From the NCBI GenBank assembly GCA_026391125.1, contig JAPLEO010000061.1, positions 54,627-118,626 of the forward strand: a stretch of 64,000 bases of DNA, given 5' to 3'. Below are positions 54,320 through 63,161 of this stretch, in pieces (the first letter of the stretch is position 1; every line of letters starts with the position of its first letter). The notes beneath the pieces were generated by a model. The model saw only the letters and a list, made by a program, of their open reading frames with translations, did no database searches and was not told where the DNA came from. A program made the position numbers and the translations under genes. This DNA is from Bacteroidota bacterium. Its GTDB lineage: Bacteria; Bacteroidota; Bacteroidia; Chitinophagales; Chitinophagaceae.

Positions 54320-56176
54320 ATGGCAAAAATTGCTATCAATATCGCTACAGGAAGTTTGCAACAAGCAGAAATGATTGTTGGGATTGATTTAGGTACCACT
54401 AATAGTTTGGTTGCTATCATACATCCAGAAACCAAGCAGCCAGTGGCTTTGCGCGAATTCAATACCAGTAGCTTGGTGCCAAGTATTGTACATTTTGATG
54501 AGTTTGGAAATCCAACTGTTGGAGAACAAGCCCGTGCCTTCCTTGAATTAGATCCCCAGAATACCATTTTCAGTGCCAAGCGATTGATGGGTAAAAGCTA
54601 TAAAGACATTAAAGAAAATGCTGGATTTTTTGCTTATAAAGTAATAGATGATGACACCGAAAGTTTGGTAAAAGTGCAGGTTGGGAATCAGTTTTTTTCT
54701 CCCATTGAATTATCATCATTCATTTTAAAAGAATTAAAACAAAGGGCAGAACATATTTTAAAAACGCCAGTTACAAAAGCTGTGATCACGGTGCCAGCCT
54801 ATTTTAACGATGCTCAAAGACAAGCAACACGTGATGCAGGAAAGTTAGCTGGATTAGATGTGATGCGCATCGTGAACGAACCAACAGCGGCAAGTTTGGC
54901 TTATGGATTGGGCATGAATCAGGAGGAAGAAGCTACTATTGCAGTGTATGATCTTGGAGGTGGAACTTTTGATATTTCTATCCTTCATATCAGCAATGGA
55001 ATATTCGAAGTATTGAGTACGAATGGAGACACTTATTTAGGTGGAGATGATCTGGATAGAACAATCATGCAGCATTGGATGAATGAGGTTGGAATTACTA
55101 TCGATGAATTGCATCAACATAAATCTTTAGCGCAAGGATTGCGTTTAAAAGCAGAAGAAGCAAAAAAACATTTGAGTACGCACGAGCGTTTTTCAACGGA
55201 CTGGAACGGAGAAGTTTTGAGCATCACTAAAACAGTTTTTGAAGAACTGATCCAACCCTTGATCGAGAAAACAATTGATTGTTGTAAACGTGCACTAACT
55301 GATGCGAAACTCAGTACAGACGCTATTTCTACGATAGTGATGGTGGGTGGGTCAACAAGAGTTCCTGCAGTTAAAAATGCAGTGAGTGCATTTTTTGGAA
55401 AGCCAGTAAACGATCGCGTTAATCCTGATGAAGTGGTGGCATTAGGCGCTGCGATTCAAGCAGATATTTTAGCAGGAAATAATAAAGACTTTTTATTATT
55501 AGACATCACACCTTTGAGTTTAGGCATTGAAACAATGGGCGGATTGATGGATGTGTTGATTCCAAGAAATTCTAAAATTCCAACTAGTGTTGGTCGACAA
55601 TATACAACCCATAAAGACGGTCAAGGTAGCATGCGCATTTCTGTTTTTCAGGGTGAAAGAGATCTTGTAAAAGACAATCGAAAATTGGCAGAATTCAATC
55701 TAACTGGCATCCCTGGTATGCCAGCAGGCTTACCAAAAGTTGAAGTACAATTTTTAATTGATGCTGATGGGATTTTAGTAGTAAAAGCAAAGGAATTAAG
55801 AAGCGGCACTGAACAAAGTATTGAAGTGAAACCACAGTTTGGTTTAACAGATGAAGAAGTAGAAAATATGTTGATGGATAGCATCACTCATGCAAAAGAT
55901 GATATGCAAATTCGTGCATTGGTGGAAGCAAGAACAGAGGCAGAACAGATTTTAGATGTCACAGAAAAATTCATTGGAAAAAATCAATCACTTCTTACAC
56001 AGCAAGAAATTTTGGATACTGCTGCAGCTATGCAAGCATTACAGATGGCATTAACAATGGACGATAAGAACCTCATTCAAACAAAGATTGAAGAATTGAA
56101 TGAAGTATCTAGGCCATTTGCTGAAAGAGCCATGGATGCCGCTGTAAGTGGGGCTTTGAAAGGAAAAACGATTTAG
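54320..56176 (+). CDS. hscA: Hsp70-family chaperone HscA (Fe-S cluster assembly type)
   Basis: At 618 residues it is a full Hsp70: ATPase domain with [28 protein letters not shown] and [14 protein letters not shown], and a substrate domain after [17 protein letters not shown]. The 16-residue N-terminal extension before the first strand, the SLVPS start of the ATPase core, and no acidic C-terminal tail fit HscA rather than DnaK. HscA helps IscU pass Fe-S clusters on. No iscU, hscB or fdx is nearby. The ribE gene overlaps its end by 4 bp. Confidence 0.8.
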   Translation: MAKIAINIATGSLQQAEMIVGIDLGTTNSLVAIIHPETKQPVALREFNTSSLVPSIVHFDEFGNPTVGEQARAFLELDPQNTIFSAKRLMGKSYKDIKENAGFFAYKVIDDDTESLVKVQVGNQFFSPIELSSFILKELKQRAEHILKTPVTKAVITVPAYFNDAQRQATRDAGKLAGLDVMRIVNEPTAASLAYGLGMNQEEEATIAVYDLGGGTFDISILHISNGIFEVLSTNGDTYLGGDDLDRTIMQHWMNEVGITIDELHQHKSLAQGLRLKAEEAKKHLSTHERFSTDWNGEVLSITKTVFEELIQPLIEKTIDCCKRALTDAKLSTDAISTIVMVGGSTRVPAVKNAVSAFFGKPVNDRVNPDEVVALGAAIQADILAGNNKDFLLLDITPLSLGIETMGGLMDVLIPRNSKIPTSVGRQYTTHKDGQGSMRISVFQGERDLVKDNRKLAEFNLTGIPGMPAGLPKVEVQFLIDADGILVVKAKELRSGTEQSIEVKPQFGLTDEEVENMLMDSITHAKDDMQIRALVEARTEAEQILDVTEKFIGKNQSLLTQQEILDTAAAMQALQMALTMDDKNLIQTKIEELNEVSRPFAERAMDAAVSGALKGKTI

Positions 56177-56763
56177 TCTTTCAGTTGCATCCAACGCTGA
56201 ACATATTTTCCTAAAATATCAAATTCGATATTCACAATTGATCCAATAGTTACTTGGTTGATGCTGGTATGTTCGAAAGTGTATGGGATGATAGCGATGC
56301 TAAAATGATTTTTATCCACTTTGAAGCAAGTAAGACTTGTGCCGTTCACTGCAATGCTTCCTTTTTCGATTACTAACTGTCCAAATCCGTCCGGAAATTC
56401 AAAACGATATTCCCAACTTCCTTCTAATACCTGATAGTCTATACAGGTTGCAGTTGCGTCTACATGGCCTTGCACAATATGCCCATCCAATCTGCCATTC
56501 ATGATCATGCACCTTTCTAGGTTTACGATTTTCCCTTCTGACCAACTACCAAGATTCGTTTTTCGAAGGGTTTCTTCGATAGCAGTAACCCGGTGCTTTG
56601 AGCCTTCAATTACTTCTACAGTTAGACAAACTCCATCATGACTAAGGCTTTGATCAACTTTTAGTGCTGCTGATAGGGGAGATTCGATCCAGAAACTGGC
56701 ATTTGTGCCTTTTTTCTCGATGGAAATGATCTTTCCAGTGTTTTCTACGATTCCTGTAAACAT
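56173..56763 (-). CDS. ribE: Riboflavin synthase, alpha subunit
   Basis: This 196-residue enzyme makes riboflavin from two 6,7-dimethyl-8-ribityllumazines. It has two lumazine-binding repeats: the first starts [12 protein letters not shown] with [12 protein letters not shown], the second has [17 protein letters not shown] and [13 protein letters not shown]. The length is normal. It converges on hscA with a 4-bp overlap and no recognisable terminator between. Confidence 0.93.
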   Translation of the reverse strand: MFTGIVENTGKIISIEKKGTNASFWIESPLSAALKVDQSLSHDGVCLTVEVIEGSKHRVTAIEETLRKTNLGSWSEGKIVNLERCMIMNGRLDGHIVQGHVDATATCIDYQVLEGSWEYRFEFPDGFGQLVIEKGSIAVNGTSLTCFKVDKNHFSIAIIPYTFEHTSINQVTIGSIVNIEFDILGKYVQRWMQLKD

Positions 56764-56825
56764 GGCTGCAAGTTAAATTGCCAAACTGAATGGGGAGAAG
56801 AAAATATAAAGAGTTTTTATTTTGA

Positions 56826-56856
56826 TTTGGAAAATACAATCCAAGGCGTATCTTTG
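56826..56856 (+). promoter_or_regulatory. Promoter of rpsU (TTTG, 19 bp, TATCTTTG)
   Basis: TTTG at 56826-56829 and TATCTTTG at 56849-56856 are 19 bp apart, a full match to the Bacteroidota promoter. The rpsU start is 34 bases downstream. Confidence 0.75.
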
Positions 56857-56889
56857 CGCTCCTAAAAACGCCTGAGGAGGTATATTTAT

Positions 56890-57087
56890 ATGTTAATTAT
56901 TGATTCAAAAGACTGCGAAAACATCGACAAAGCGCTTAAGAAGTACAAGAAGAAATTCGAGAAATCTAAGGCTTTATTACAATTAAGAGAGCGTCAAGCT
57001 TTTATCAAGCCGTCTGTTAGACGTCGTGGTGAGGTTTTGAAAGCAATCTACAAGCAGCAGATCGCAAGCGGAAAGATCGAAGGGTAA
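56890..57087 (+). CDS. rpsU: 30S ribosomal protein S21
   Basis: A 65-residue basic protein with the S21 pattern MLIIDSKDCENIDKALKKYK at the start and QAFIKPSVRRRGEVLKAIYK near the end. S21 is the last protein added to the small subunit and lies near the anti-SD end of 16S rRNA. It is followed by a terminator and then xerC with almost no leader. Confidence 0.93.
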   Translation: MLIIDSKDCENIDKALKKYKKKFEKSKALLQLRERQAFIKPSVRRRGEVLKAIYKQQIASGKIEG

Positions 57088-57111
57088 TTTTCCTTCATCA
57101 CAATATTTTAG

Positions 57112-57146
57112 AGTAGTCTAAGGTTATATCTTTAGACTACTTTTTT
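57112..57146 (+). terminator. rpsU terminator abutting the xerC start codon
   Basis: AGTAGTCTAA (57112-57121) pairs with TTAGACTACT (57132-57141), followed by a run of T to 57146. The ATG of xerC is at 57147, so the hairpin fills the place where the xerC ribosome-binding region should be. It can act as a terminator for rpsU and as a control site for xerC. Confidence 0.75.
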
Positions 57147-58052
57147 ATGTCCATAACCGAATACAGTCAAATAGCGCCCTTTTTAGATTATCTACAATTC
57201 GAGAAACGATATTCTCGTCATACCATCATTGCCTATCAGACCGATTTAGAGCAATTCTTTCATTTTTTGAAAACGCAGTACGACGAAATTCCCCCAATTG
57301 CCCAAATTTCGGCCATGTTTGTGAAGAGTTGGCTAGCAGATATTAAGCGTAAGCAAGACGATATCAGTTCTAAGTCGCTCAATCGTAAAATCTCTACACT
57401 AAAATCATTTTTCAAATACCAGTTAAAAACGGGTTTGTTGGAGAAAAGTCCGATGACCAGTATCGTTTCTCCAAAAATGAATAAACGATTACCGGTATTT
57501 GTTGCAGAAAAGGAAATGCATACCCTGTTTGATTATGTGGAGTTTCCAGATAATTGGAAGGGGAGGACAGAACGACTGGTTTTGCAATTGTTTTATCAAA
57601 CTGGGATGCGATTATCAGAACTAATTAATTTAAAAGAGGCACAAATAGATCTTTCTGGAAAACAGATCAAAGTATTAGGCAAGGGTAATAAGGAGCGGAT
57701 CATACCGGTCGATAAATCGCTATTGATCAGTTTACAACAATATGTAGACGATAAGCCAGCGAAGATTCCGGGGATGCTACATTTATTTACTTCTGAAAAT
57801 GGAAAGCCATTGCAAGCAAGGTCTGTGTATTCCTTTGTAAAGAATTATCTGGCAATGGTAACAACGGTGCAAAAGAAGAGTCCGCATATACTCCGTCATA
57901 GTTTTGCCACGCATTTAATGAACAATGGCGCAGATTTGAATGCCGTAAAAGAATTGTTAGGCCATAGTAGTTTGGCCGCCACTCAGATCTACACGCACAA
58001 TACAATAGAAAAGCTAAAAGAGGTCTTCAACAAAGCACATCCCAAGGCATAA
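57147..58052 (+). CDS. xerC: Tyrosine recombinase XerC-like
   Basis: This 301-residue recombinase resolves chromosome dimers at dif. The N-terminal SAM-like domain (about 1-95) begins FLDYLQFEKRYSRHTIIAYQ, and the catalytic set is complete: Arg in GMRLSELI, Lys in KVLGKGNKERIIP, His-x-x-Arg in HILRHSFATHLM, His in LLGHSSLAATQ and Tyr in IYTHNTIEKL. The start is accepted since the N-terminal helix is needed. No dif site was identified. Confidence 0.9.
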   Translation: MSITEYSQIAPFLDYLQFEKRYSRHTIIAYQTDLEQFFHFLKTQYDEIPPIAQISAMFVKSWLADIKRKQDDISSKSLNRKISTLKSFFKYQLKTGLLEKSPMTSIVSPKMNKRLPVFVAEKEMHTLFDYVEFPDNWKGRTERLVLQLFYQTGMRLSELINLKEAQIDLSGKQIKVLGKGNKERIIPVDKSLLISLQQYVDDKPAKIPGMLHLFTSENGKPLQARSVYSFVKNYLAMVTTVQKKSPHILRHSFATHLMNNGADLNAVKELLGHSSLAATQIYTHNTIEKLKEVFNKAHPKA

Positions 58053-58231
58053 TCAGTTTTCGAAAGGCGGAATTTATGTAGTGTTAAAACTTAAAAAAAG
58101 GGTATTTAATACTGGGTAATTGAGATAATTTAATTTAACTTGTAAGCAGAAGCAAAGCATTAGGAATAAGATTCCAGCTATGAGTTCTTTCACATATTTT
58201 TTATTAATTAACCGTTTAAACGTGAGTTGCT

Positions 58232-58531
58232 ATGAACGTTAACATTCAGACAGTGCACTTTGATGCAGATGACAAACTGGTGGATTATGTTACAAAAAAA
58301 GTAGAAAAACTGAACACTTTTCACGACCAGATTTTAAAAGTGGATCTCTTTTTGAAATTGGACAATGTGGTACATTCTATCAAAGACAAAGTTGTTGAAA
58401 TAAAAGTGCATGTGCCGAAGTATGATTTCTTTGTAAAAGCATCTTCTAAATCTTTTGAGGAATCATTTGACAATGCGATGGATTCTATCGTTTCACAGAT
58501 AAAAAGAAAAAAAGATAAGCTTGCTGCTTAA
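58232..58531 (+). CDS. hpf: Ribosome hibernation-promoting factor (short HPF/RaiA type)
   Basis: This 99-residue protein has the beta-alpha-beta-beta-beta-alpha layout of HPF/YfiA: NIQTVHFDADDKLVDYVTKK, then KVVEIKVHVPKYDFFVKASS and FEESFDNAMDSIVSQIKRKK. It binds between the head and body of the 30S subunit and makes idle 70S or 100S ribosomes. It lacks the long C-terminal part. A clear terminator follows. Confidence 0.9.
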   Translation: MNVNIQTVHFDADDKLVDYVTKKVEKLNTFHDQILKVDLFLKLDNVVHSIKDKVVEIKVHVPKYDFFVKASSKSFEESFDNAMDSIVSQIKRKKDKLAA

Positions 58532-58540
58532 AAAGCTACC

Positions 58541-58570
58541 AGCCCCCCGATCAATCGGGGGGCTTTTTTG
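58541..58570 (+). terminator. Terminator after hpf
   Basis: AGCCCCCCGA pairs with TCGGGGGGCT around TCAA, followed by six T. Confidence 0.9.
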
Positions 58571-58700
58571 TGTCTATTACCGATATTTTCAATAATAATT
58601 TTTTCCGCTAAAAACCATACTCTCATTGGGTTTAATGCTAATGACTAGTTGGGTTTATCACATACTGTTGAAAACTGTTTTAAAATTTTTGCTTCAAAAT

Positions 58701-58730
58701 TTTGCCGAATAAAGTTTTCCATTACCTTTG
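58701..58730 (+). promoter_or_regulatory. Promoter of the tRNA-tuf cluster (TTTG, 18 bp, TACCTTTG)
   Basis: TTTG at 58701-58704 and TACCTTTG at 58723-58730 match the Bacteroidota consensus, 36 bases before tRNA-Thr. Confidence 0.75.
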
Positions 58731-58765
58731 CCATCCCAAAAAATGGGATAGTTCTTTATGTTAAT

Positions 58766-58838
58766 GCCGAAGTAGCTCAGTTGGTAGAGCAGCTGATTTG
58801 TAATCAGCAGGTCGCGGGTTCGAGTCCCATCTTCGGCT
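58766..58838 (+). tRNA. tRNA-Thr (anticodon TGT)
   Basis: A 73-nt cloverleaf: acceptor GCCGAAG with CTTCGGC, anticodon TGT between CTGATT and AATCAG, T loop GGGTTCGAGTCCC, discriminator T. No encoded CCA. Confidence 0.95.
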
Positions 58839-58876
58839 CAAGTTTGTATGGTAAATCCTGCAAGGAATCTTATTTC

Positions 58877-58904
58877 TTTCAGGGTGGGTTAATTCCTAAC
58901 TTTG
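58877..58904 (+). promoter_or_regulatory. Possible promoter of tRNA-Tyr (TTTC, TAACTTTG)
   Basis: TAACTTTG at 58897-58904 is a full -7 match; TTTC at 58877-58880 is a near -33 match at slightly short spacing. tRNA-Tyr starts 12 bases later, so it may have its own promoter inside the cluster. Confidence 0.5.
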
Positions 58905-58915
58905 CAATCCCAAAT

Positions 58916-58998
<83 letters not shown>

Positions 58999-59016
58999 CA
59001 TCGACCGCCATAGCTT

Positions 59017-59185
59017 CAGCGACGGCGGTCAGAGTGTTTGAGACCAATGTTCAGCGACGGCGGTCAGAGTGTTTGAGACCAATGTTCAGCGACGGCGGTC
59101 TGAGTGTTTGAGACCAATGTTCAGCGACGGCGGTCTGAGTGTTTGAGACCAATGTTCAGCGACGGCGGTCTGAGTGTTTGAAACC
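59017..59185. repeat. 35-bp tandem repeat, nearly five copies, between tRNA genes
   Basis: Units begin at 59017, 59052, 59087, 59122 and 59157; each starts CAGCGACGGCGGTC and continues GAGTGTTTGAGACC. Copies 1 and 2 have A where copies 3 to 5 have T after GGTC; the last is cut short and diverges after GTTTGAAACC. The G+C-rich part differs from the surrounding DNA. As 35 is not a multiple of 3, it is not a coding repeat, and there are no spacers, so it is not a CRISPR. The GACCGCC at 59003 can pair with the GGCGGTC of each unit. Confidence 0.9.
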
Positions 59186-59278
59186 TAAGTGTAACAACGT
59201 AGGTCAATGACTTGGCAACAAGTCAACTAGTTCTTTAAAAAAGTATATCAACCTTTGCCGAGGCTTCGGTAGATAAAA

Positions 59279-59351
59279 GCGGAAGTAGCTCAATTGGTAG
59301 AGCGATAGCCTTCCAAGCTATAGGTCGCGAGTTCGACCCTCGTCTTCCGCT
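59279..59351 (+). tRNA. tRNA-Gly (anticodon TCC)
   Basis: A 73-nt cloverleaf: acceptor GCGGAAG with CTTCCGC, anticodon stem ATAGC/GCTAT with loop CTTCCAA (anticodon TCC), T loop GAGTTCGACCCTC, discriminator T. Confidence 0.93.
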
Positions 59352-59407
59352 CAGTGAATATTGACCGATCTTTTGCTGTAAACGGTAAAAGATCGGGCAA
59401 CTTTCAA

Positions 59408-59479
59408 GCCTATGTAGCTCAGGGGTAGAGCACTTCCTTGGTAGGGAAGAGGTCGTGAGTTCGATTCTCACCATCGGCT
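59408..59479 (+). tRNA. tRNA-Thr (anticodon GGT)
   Basis: A 72-nt cloverleaf: anticodon stem CTTCC/GGAAG with loop TTGGTAG (anticodon GGT), T loop GAGTTCGATTCTC, discriminator T. The acceptor GCCTATG pairs with CATCGGC except for a T-C mismatch at the fourth pair. tuf follows 154 bp downstream. Confidence 0.88.
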
Positions 59480-59633
59480 CTTAGCATTTGGATATCGGGT
59501 GAGTACTTGAATGAGAGGTGGATGGATATCTGAAAGCAAACAACAGCAGATGCGAAAGCGGCTGCTATTAATAATTTTAACCGGGTCTTAATTGAACCGA
59601 ATATTTTAAAAACACAACTAAAAACCGATAAAA

Positions 59634-60732
59634 ATGGCAAAAGAGACCTTCAAGAGGGAAAAACCTCACGTAAACGTAGGTACCATTGGTCACGTTGACC
59701 ATGGTAAAACTACTTTAACTGCAGCGATCACTTAATACTGCTCACGTTGAGTATCAAACTGCTGCTCGTCACTATGCGCACGTTGACTGTCCTGGTCACG
59801 CTGACTATGTGAAGAATATGATTACTGGTGCTGCCCAAATGGACGGTGCTATCTTAGTTGTTGCTGCAACTGACGGACCTATGCCTCAAACTAGAGAGCA
59901 TATCCTCTTGGCTCGCCAGGTAGGTGTTCCTCGTATGGTTGTTTTCATGAACAAGGTTGACTTAGTTGATGATCCTGAATTATTGGAATTGGTTGAAATG
60001 GAAATTCGTGAATTGTTAACTGAAAAAGGTTTCGATGGCGATAACACTCCAATCATTCAAGGTTCTGCTACTCTAGGTCTTGCTGGTGAAGAAAAATGGG
60101 TTGCTAAGATTGAAGAATTAATGGATGCTGTTGATACATATATTCCATTGCCTCCTCGTCCTGTTGATTTACCATTCTTGATGAGCGTGGAAGATGTATT
60201 CTCTATCACTGGTCGTGGTACAGTTGCAACTGGTCGTATCGAAAGAGGTCGTATTAAAGTGGGTGAAGGAATTGAAATCGTTGGTTTAATGGAAGCTCCA
60301 TTAACTACCACTTGTACTGGTGTTGAAATGTTTAAGAAATTGCTTGACGAAGGTGAAGCTGGAGATAATGCAGGTTTATTATTACGTGGTATTGAGAAAA
60401 GCCAAATCCGTCGTGGTATGGTTCTTTGTAAGCCAGGTTCTATTACTCCGCATACAGAATTCAAAGGTGAAGTTTATGTATTGAGCAAAGAAGAAGGCGG
60501 ACGTCACACTCCATTCTTCAACAAGTATCGTCCTCAGTTCTACTTCAGAACTACTGACGTAACTGGTGAGTGTTCTTTACCTGAAGGAACTGAAATGGTT
60601 ATGCCTGGTGATAACATCGGTTTAACTGTTAAGTTGATCCAACCAATCGCAATGGAAAAAGGTTTGAAATTCGCGATTCGTGAAGGTGGCCGTACCGTTG
60701 GTGCTGGTCAGGTTACTGAAATAATCAAATAA
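59634..60732 (+). pseudogene. tuf: Elongation factor Tu gene, interrupted by a deletion and frameshift as written
   Basis: The gene starts at the ATG at 59634 ([17 protein letters not shown]-loop GHVDHGKTT) and stops after 33 codons at TAA 59733-59735. In another frame the protein resumes at 59734 with [26 protein letters not shown] and runs intact to 60732 (domains 1 rest, 2 and 3; ends [10 protein letters not shown]). Compared with family members about 30 codons are missing between AAIT and NTAH, including the switch I segment (ERGITI in other EF-Tu), and the net loss is about 89 bp. EF-Tu is essential, so this is either a sequencing or assembly error or there is another tuf copy. Confidence 0.9.
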
Positions 60733-60832
60733 GCTAAAGCCTGGCTTTTAGCTATAAGTGAATGTAATTGTATACATTTACAAAATAATAAACTAAAAGC
60801 TGTCTCGTTTACGGGATAGCTTTTAGCTTTCT

Positions 60833-60903
60833 ACGGGCATGGTGCAACGGTAGCATGCAGGTCTCCAAAACCTTTGATCTGGGTTCGAATCCTAGTGCCC
60901 GTG
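60833..60903 (+). tRNA. tRNA-Trp (anticodon CCA)
   Basis: A 71-nt cloverleaf: acceptor ACGGGCA with TGCCCGT, anticodon CCA in loop CTCCAAA, T loop GGGTTCGAATCC, discriminator G. It lies between tuf and secE, the common bacterial order. Confidence 0.93.
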
Positions 60904-60923
60904 CTGATTACTAAAAAGAAGAC

Positions 60924-61121
60924 ATGAACAAGATCACAACTTATTTCAAAGAGAGTTACCACGAATTGGTTGAGAAAGTAACCTGGCCTAGTTGGCTACA
61001 GTTGCAGCAGAGCACAGTGATTGTGTTGGTAGCTACCGTTATCATTACTGCAATGGTTTGGATAATGGACTTTTCAAGTAACCAATTGCTTAAATTGATT
61101 TATTCATTATTTAAGAACTAA
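60924..61121 (+). CDS. secE: Preprotein translocase subunit SecE
   Basis: A 65-residue protein with an amphipathic N-terminal helix (YFKESYHELVEKVTWPSW) and one membrane helix (about 30-52). SecE clamps SecY in the translocon. It is in the usual place before nusG, 20 bp after tRNA-Trp, and probably cotranscribed with it. Confidence 0.93.
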   Translation: MNKITTYFKESYHELVEKVTWPSWLQLQQSTVIVLVATVIITAMVWIMDFSSNQLLKLIYSLFKN

Positions 61122-61127
61122 CCTATC

Positions 61128-61733
61128 ATGGAAGCAGTTGAAATTATAGATGGCGCGCCAGTGGTTCCACAAGTGGAAACCAAATGGTACGTTTTGCGCG
61201 TGGTAAGTGGTAAGGAGCGTAAGGTAAAAGAATACCTGGATAAGGATCTAGTGAGAAATGGATGGACCACGATCATCAAGCAGATTTTCCTGCCGATGGA
61301 GAAAGTATATAAAGTGCAGAACGGTAAAAAAGTGATGCGCGAGAAAAACTATTTCCCTGGTTATGTAATGATGGAAGTTCAGGATGGTAAGCTGTCTGAT
61401 GATATCGTTCAGCACATTAGCAATATCAGCAACGTCATGCACTTTTTAACTGATGGTAAAGGCTCTAAAGGCAATATCATTTCATTGCGTAAAAGCGAAG
61501 TGAACAAGATGTTAGGTAAAGTGGATGAGATGAACGACGCGGGTGGTGCTTCTATGAGCGAACCATTTATCGTTGGCGAAACCATTAAGATCATTGAAGG
61601 ACCATTCAACGATTTCAACGGGGTGATCGAAGAAGTAAACGACGAGAAGAAGAAACTGAAAGTAACCGTGAAAATCTTCGGACGTTCTACACCGGTAGAA
61701 TTAAGTTATATGCAAGTAGACAAGATCAATTAA
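61128..61733 (+). CDS. nusG: Transcription termination/antitermination factor NusG
   Basis: A 201-residue protein with the NGN domain (about 18-125; KWYVLRVVSGKERKVKEYL) and a C-terminal KOW domain (VGETIKIIEGPFNDFNGVIE). It binds RNA polymerase and links it with Rho or ribosomes. It starts 6 bp after secE. Confidence 0.95.
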   Translation: MEAVEIIDGAPVVPQVETKWYVLRVVSGKERKVKEYLDKDLVRNGWTTIIKQIFLPMEKVYKVQNGKKVMREKNYFPGYVMMEVQDGKLSDDIVQHISNISNVMHFLTDGKGSKGNIISLRKSEVNKMLGKVDEMNDAGGASMSEPFIVGETIKIIEGPFNDFNGVIEEVNDEKKKLKVTVKIFGRSTPVELSYMQVDKIN

Positions 61734-61751
61734 GATCTCAACGTATAAAAA

Positions 61752-61785
61752 AAGCCCCGGAATGTAAAATTTCGGGGCTTTTTTG
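61752..61785 (+). terminator. Terminator after nusG
   Basis: AGCCCCG pairs with CGGGGCT with an inner A/T-rich loop, followed by T-runs. It separates secE-nusG from the rplK unit. Confidence 0.8.
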
Positions 61786-61815
61786 CTTTTAGGACTAAAT
61801 AAACCTTCGAAATAT

Positions 61816-61846
61816 TTTGTAGCAACGCACTGAGTGCTTACCTTTG
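61816..61846 (+). promoter_or_regulatory. Promoter of the rplK operon (TTTG, 19 bp, TACCTTTG)
   Basis: TTTG at 61816-61819 and TACCTTTG at 61839-61846 are 19 bp apart, an exact consensus match. The -7 element is identical to that of the tRNA-tuf cluster. The leader to rplK is about 80 bases. Confidence 0.8.
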
Positions 61847-61933
61847 CCGCCCCAAAAGTTCTTTTTAGGAAGAATGATTGACTTGGGAGTCGAGGAATAA
61901 ATCCAAGACGATATCACCAATAAAATCTAAAAA

Positions 61934-62377
61934 ATGGCAAAAGAAATCTCAGGCTACGTAAAGTTGCAGGTGAAAGGCGGTTCAGCCAATCCAGCTCCTC
62001 CAGTAGGTCCAGCCCTTGGTTCAAAGGGTGTTAACATCATGGAGTTCTGTAAGCAGTTTAATGCTAGAACTCAAGACAAAATGGGAAAAGTTGTTCCTGT
62101 TTTGATCACGGTTTACTCTGACAAGTCTTTCGACTTTGTTATCAAAACCGCTCCAGCTGCAGTTCAAATTATGGAAGCTGCAAAAATCCAAAAAGGTTCA
62201 AAAGAAAGCAATCGCGACAAAGTGGGTAAAGTTACTTGGGAACAAGTAGAAGTTATCGCTAAAGACAAGATGAGCGATCTTAACGCATTCACTTTGAATA
62301 GCGCAATGAACATGGTTGCTGGAACTGCTCGTTCAATGGGTGTTACTGTTGAAGGTAAAGCCCCTTGGGAAAATTAA
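61934..62377 (+). CDS. rplK: 50S ribosomal protein L11
   Basis: A 147-residue protein with [20 protein letters not shown] at the start and the C-terminal rRNA-binding domain ([19 protein letters not shown]). L11 binds the GTPase centre rRNA. It is first in rplK-rplA-rplJ-rplL. Confidence 0.95.
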   Translation: MAKEISGYVKLQVKGGSANPAPPVGPALGSKGVNIMEFCKQFNARTQDKMGKVVPVLITVYSDKSFDFVIKTAPAAVQIMEAAKIQKGSKESNRDKVGKVTWEQVEVIAKDKMSDLNAFTLNSAMNMVAGTARSMGVTVEGKAPWEN

Positions 62378-62402
62378 TTATTCACCTTAAATCATTTAGA
62401 AA

Positions 62403-63095
62403 ATGTCACTTACTAAAAAAAGAAAAGTAGCAGTAACTAAGGTGGATAAAAATAAAATTTATTCCCTGAAAGAAGCAGCTAGCCTTGTAAAAGAAATTAA
62501 CTGTACCAAATTCGATAGTTCTGTAGATCTACACATCCGTTTGGGTGTTGATCCTAAAAAAGCAGACCAACAAGTTCGTGGTACTGTATCATTACCACAC
62601 GGTACTGGTAAAACTAAAAAAGTATTGGTTTTGTGTACTCCAGATAAAGAAGCTGCTGCTAGAGAAGCAGGTGCTGATTTTGTTGGTTTAGACGAATTCA
62701 TCACAAAGATTGAAGGCGGTTGGGTAGATGTTGATGTAATCATCGCTACTCCTTCTGTAATGCCTAAGATTGGTAAATTGGGTAAAGTATTAGGACCACG
62801 TAACTTGATGCCAAATCCTAAGACTGGTACTGTAACAAATGATGTTGCAGCTGCAGTTAATGAGGTTAAAGGCGGTAAAATTGCGTTCAAAGTTGATAAA
62901 ACTGGTATCGTTCACGCGTCTATCGGTCGTATCTCTTTCGCTCCTGAAAAAATTTCTGAGAACAGCACTGAATTGATCAATGCTATCTTGAAATTAAAAC
63001 CATCTTCTTCTAAAGGTACTTACCTTAAAGCAGTTAGTATGGCAAGCACCATGAGCCCAGGTATTACACTAGACACCAAACAATTAATCAACTAA
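62403..63095 (+). CDS. rplA: 50S ribosomal protein L1
   Basis: A 230-residue protein with the L1 two-domain layout: [20 protein letters not shown] and [12 protein letters not shown], then [20 protein letters not shown] and [18 protein letters not shown]. It binds 23S rRNA at the stalk. It follows rplK by 25 bp. Confidence 0.95.
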   Translation: MSLTKKRKVAVTKVDKNKIYSLKEAASLVKEINCTKFDSSVDLHIRLGVDPKKADQQVRGTVSLPHGTGKTKKVLVLCTPDKEAAAREAGADFVGLDEFITKIEGGWVDVDVIIATPSVMPKIGKLGKVLGPRNLMPNPKTGTVTNDVAAAVNEVKGGKIAFKVDKTGIVHASIGRISFAPEKISENSTELINAILKLKPSSSKGTYLKAVSMASTMSPGITLDTKQLIN

Positions 63096-63161
63096 TCCTG
63101 GTGATCGCAAACTGAGCAATCAGTAAAACGAAATGACCCGGGTTCATAAAACAAATTAGTT

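Noticed and set aside
54316..54579. Open frame opposite the start of hscA
   Set aside because: It is a shadow of hscA on the other strand with no family pattern.
59017..59185. CRISPR-like direct repeats
   Set aside because: The 35-bp units are head to tail without spacers, and no cas genes are in the window.
60733..60832. Terminator between tuf and tRNA-Trp
   Set aside because: Two weak stem-loops built on AGCTTTTAGC-like words are seen, but no proper T-run; they may be processing signals and were not called.
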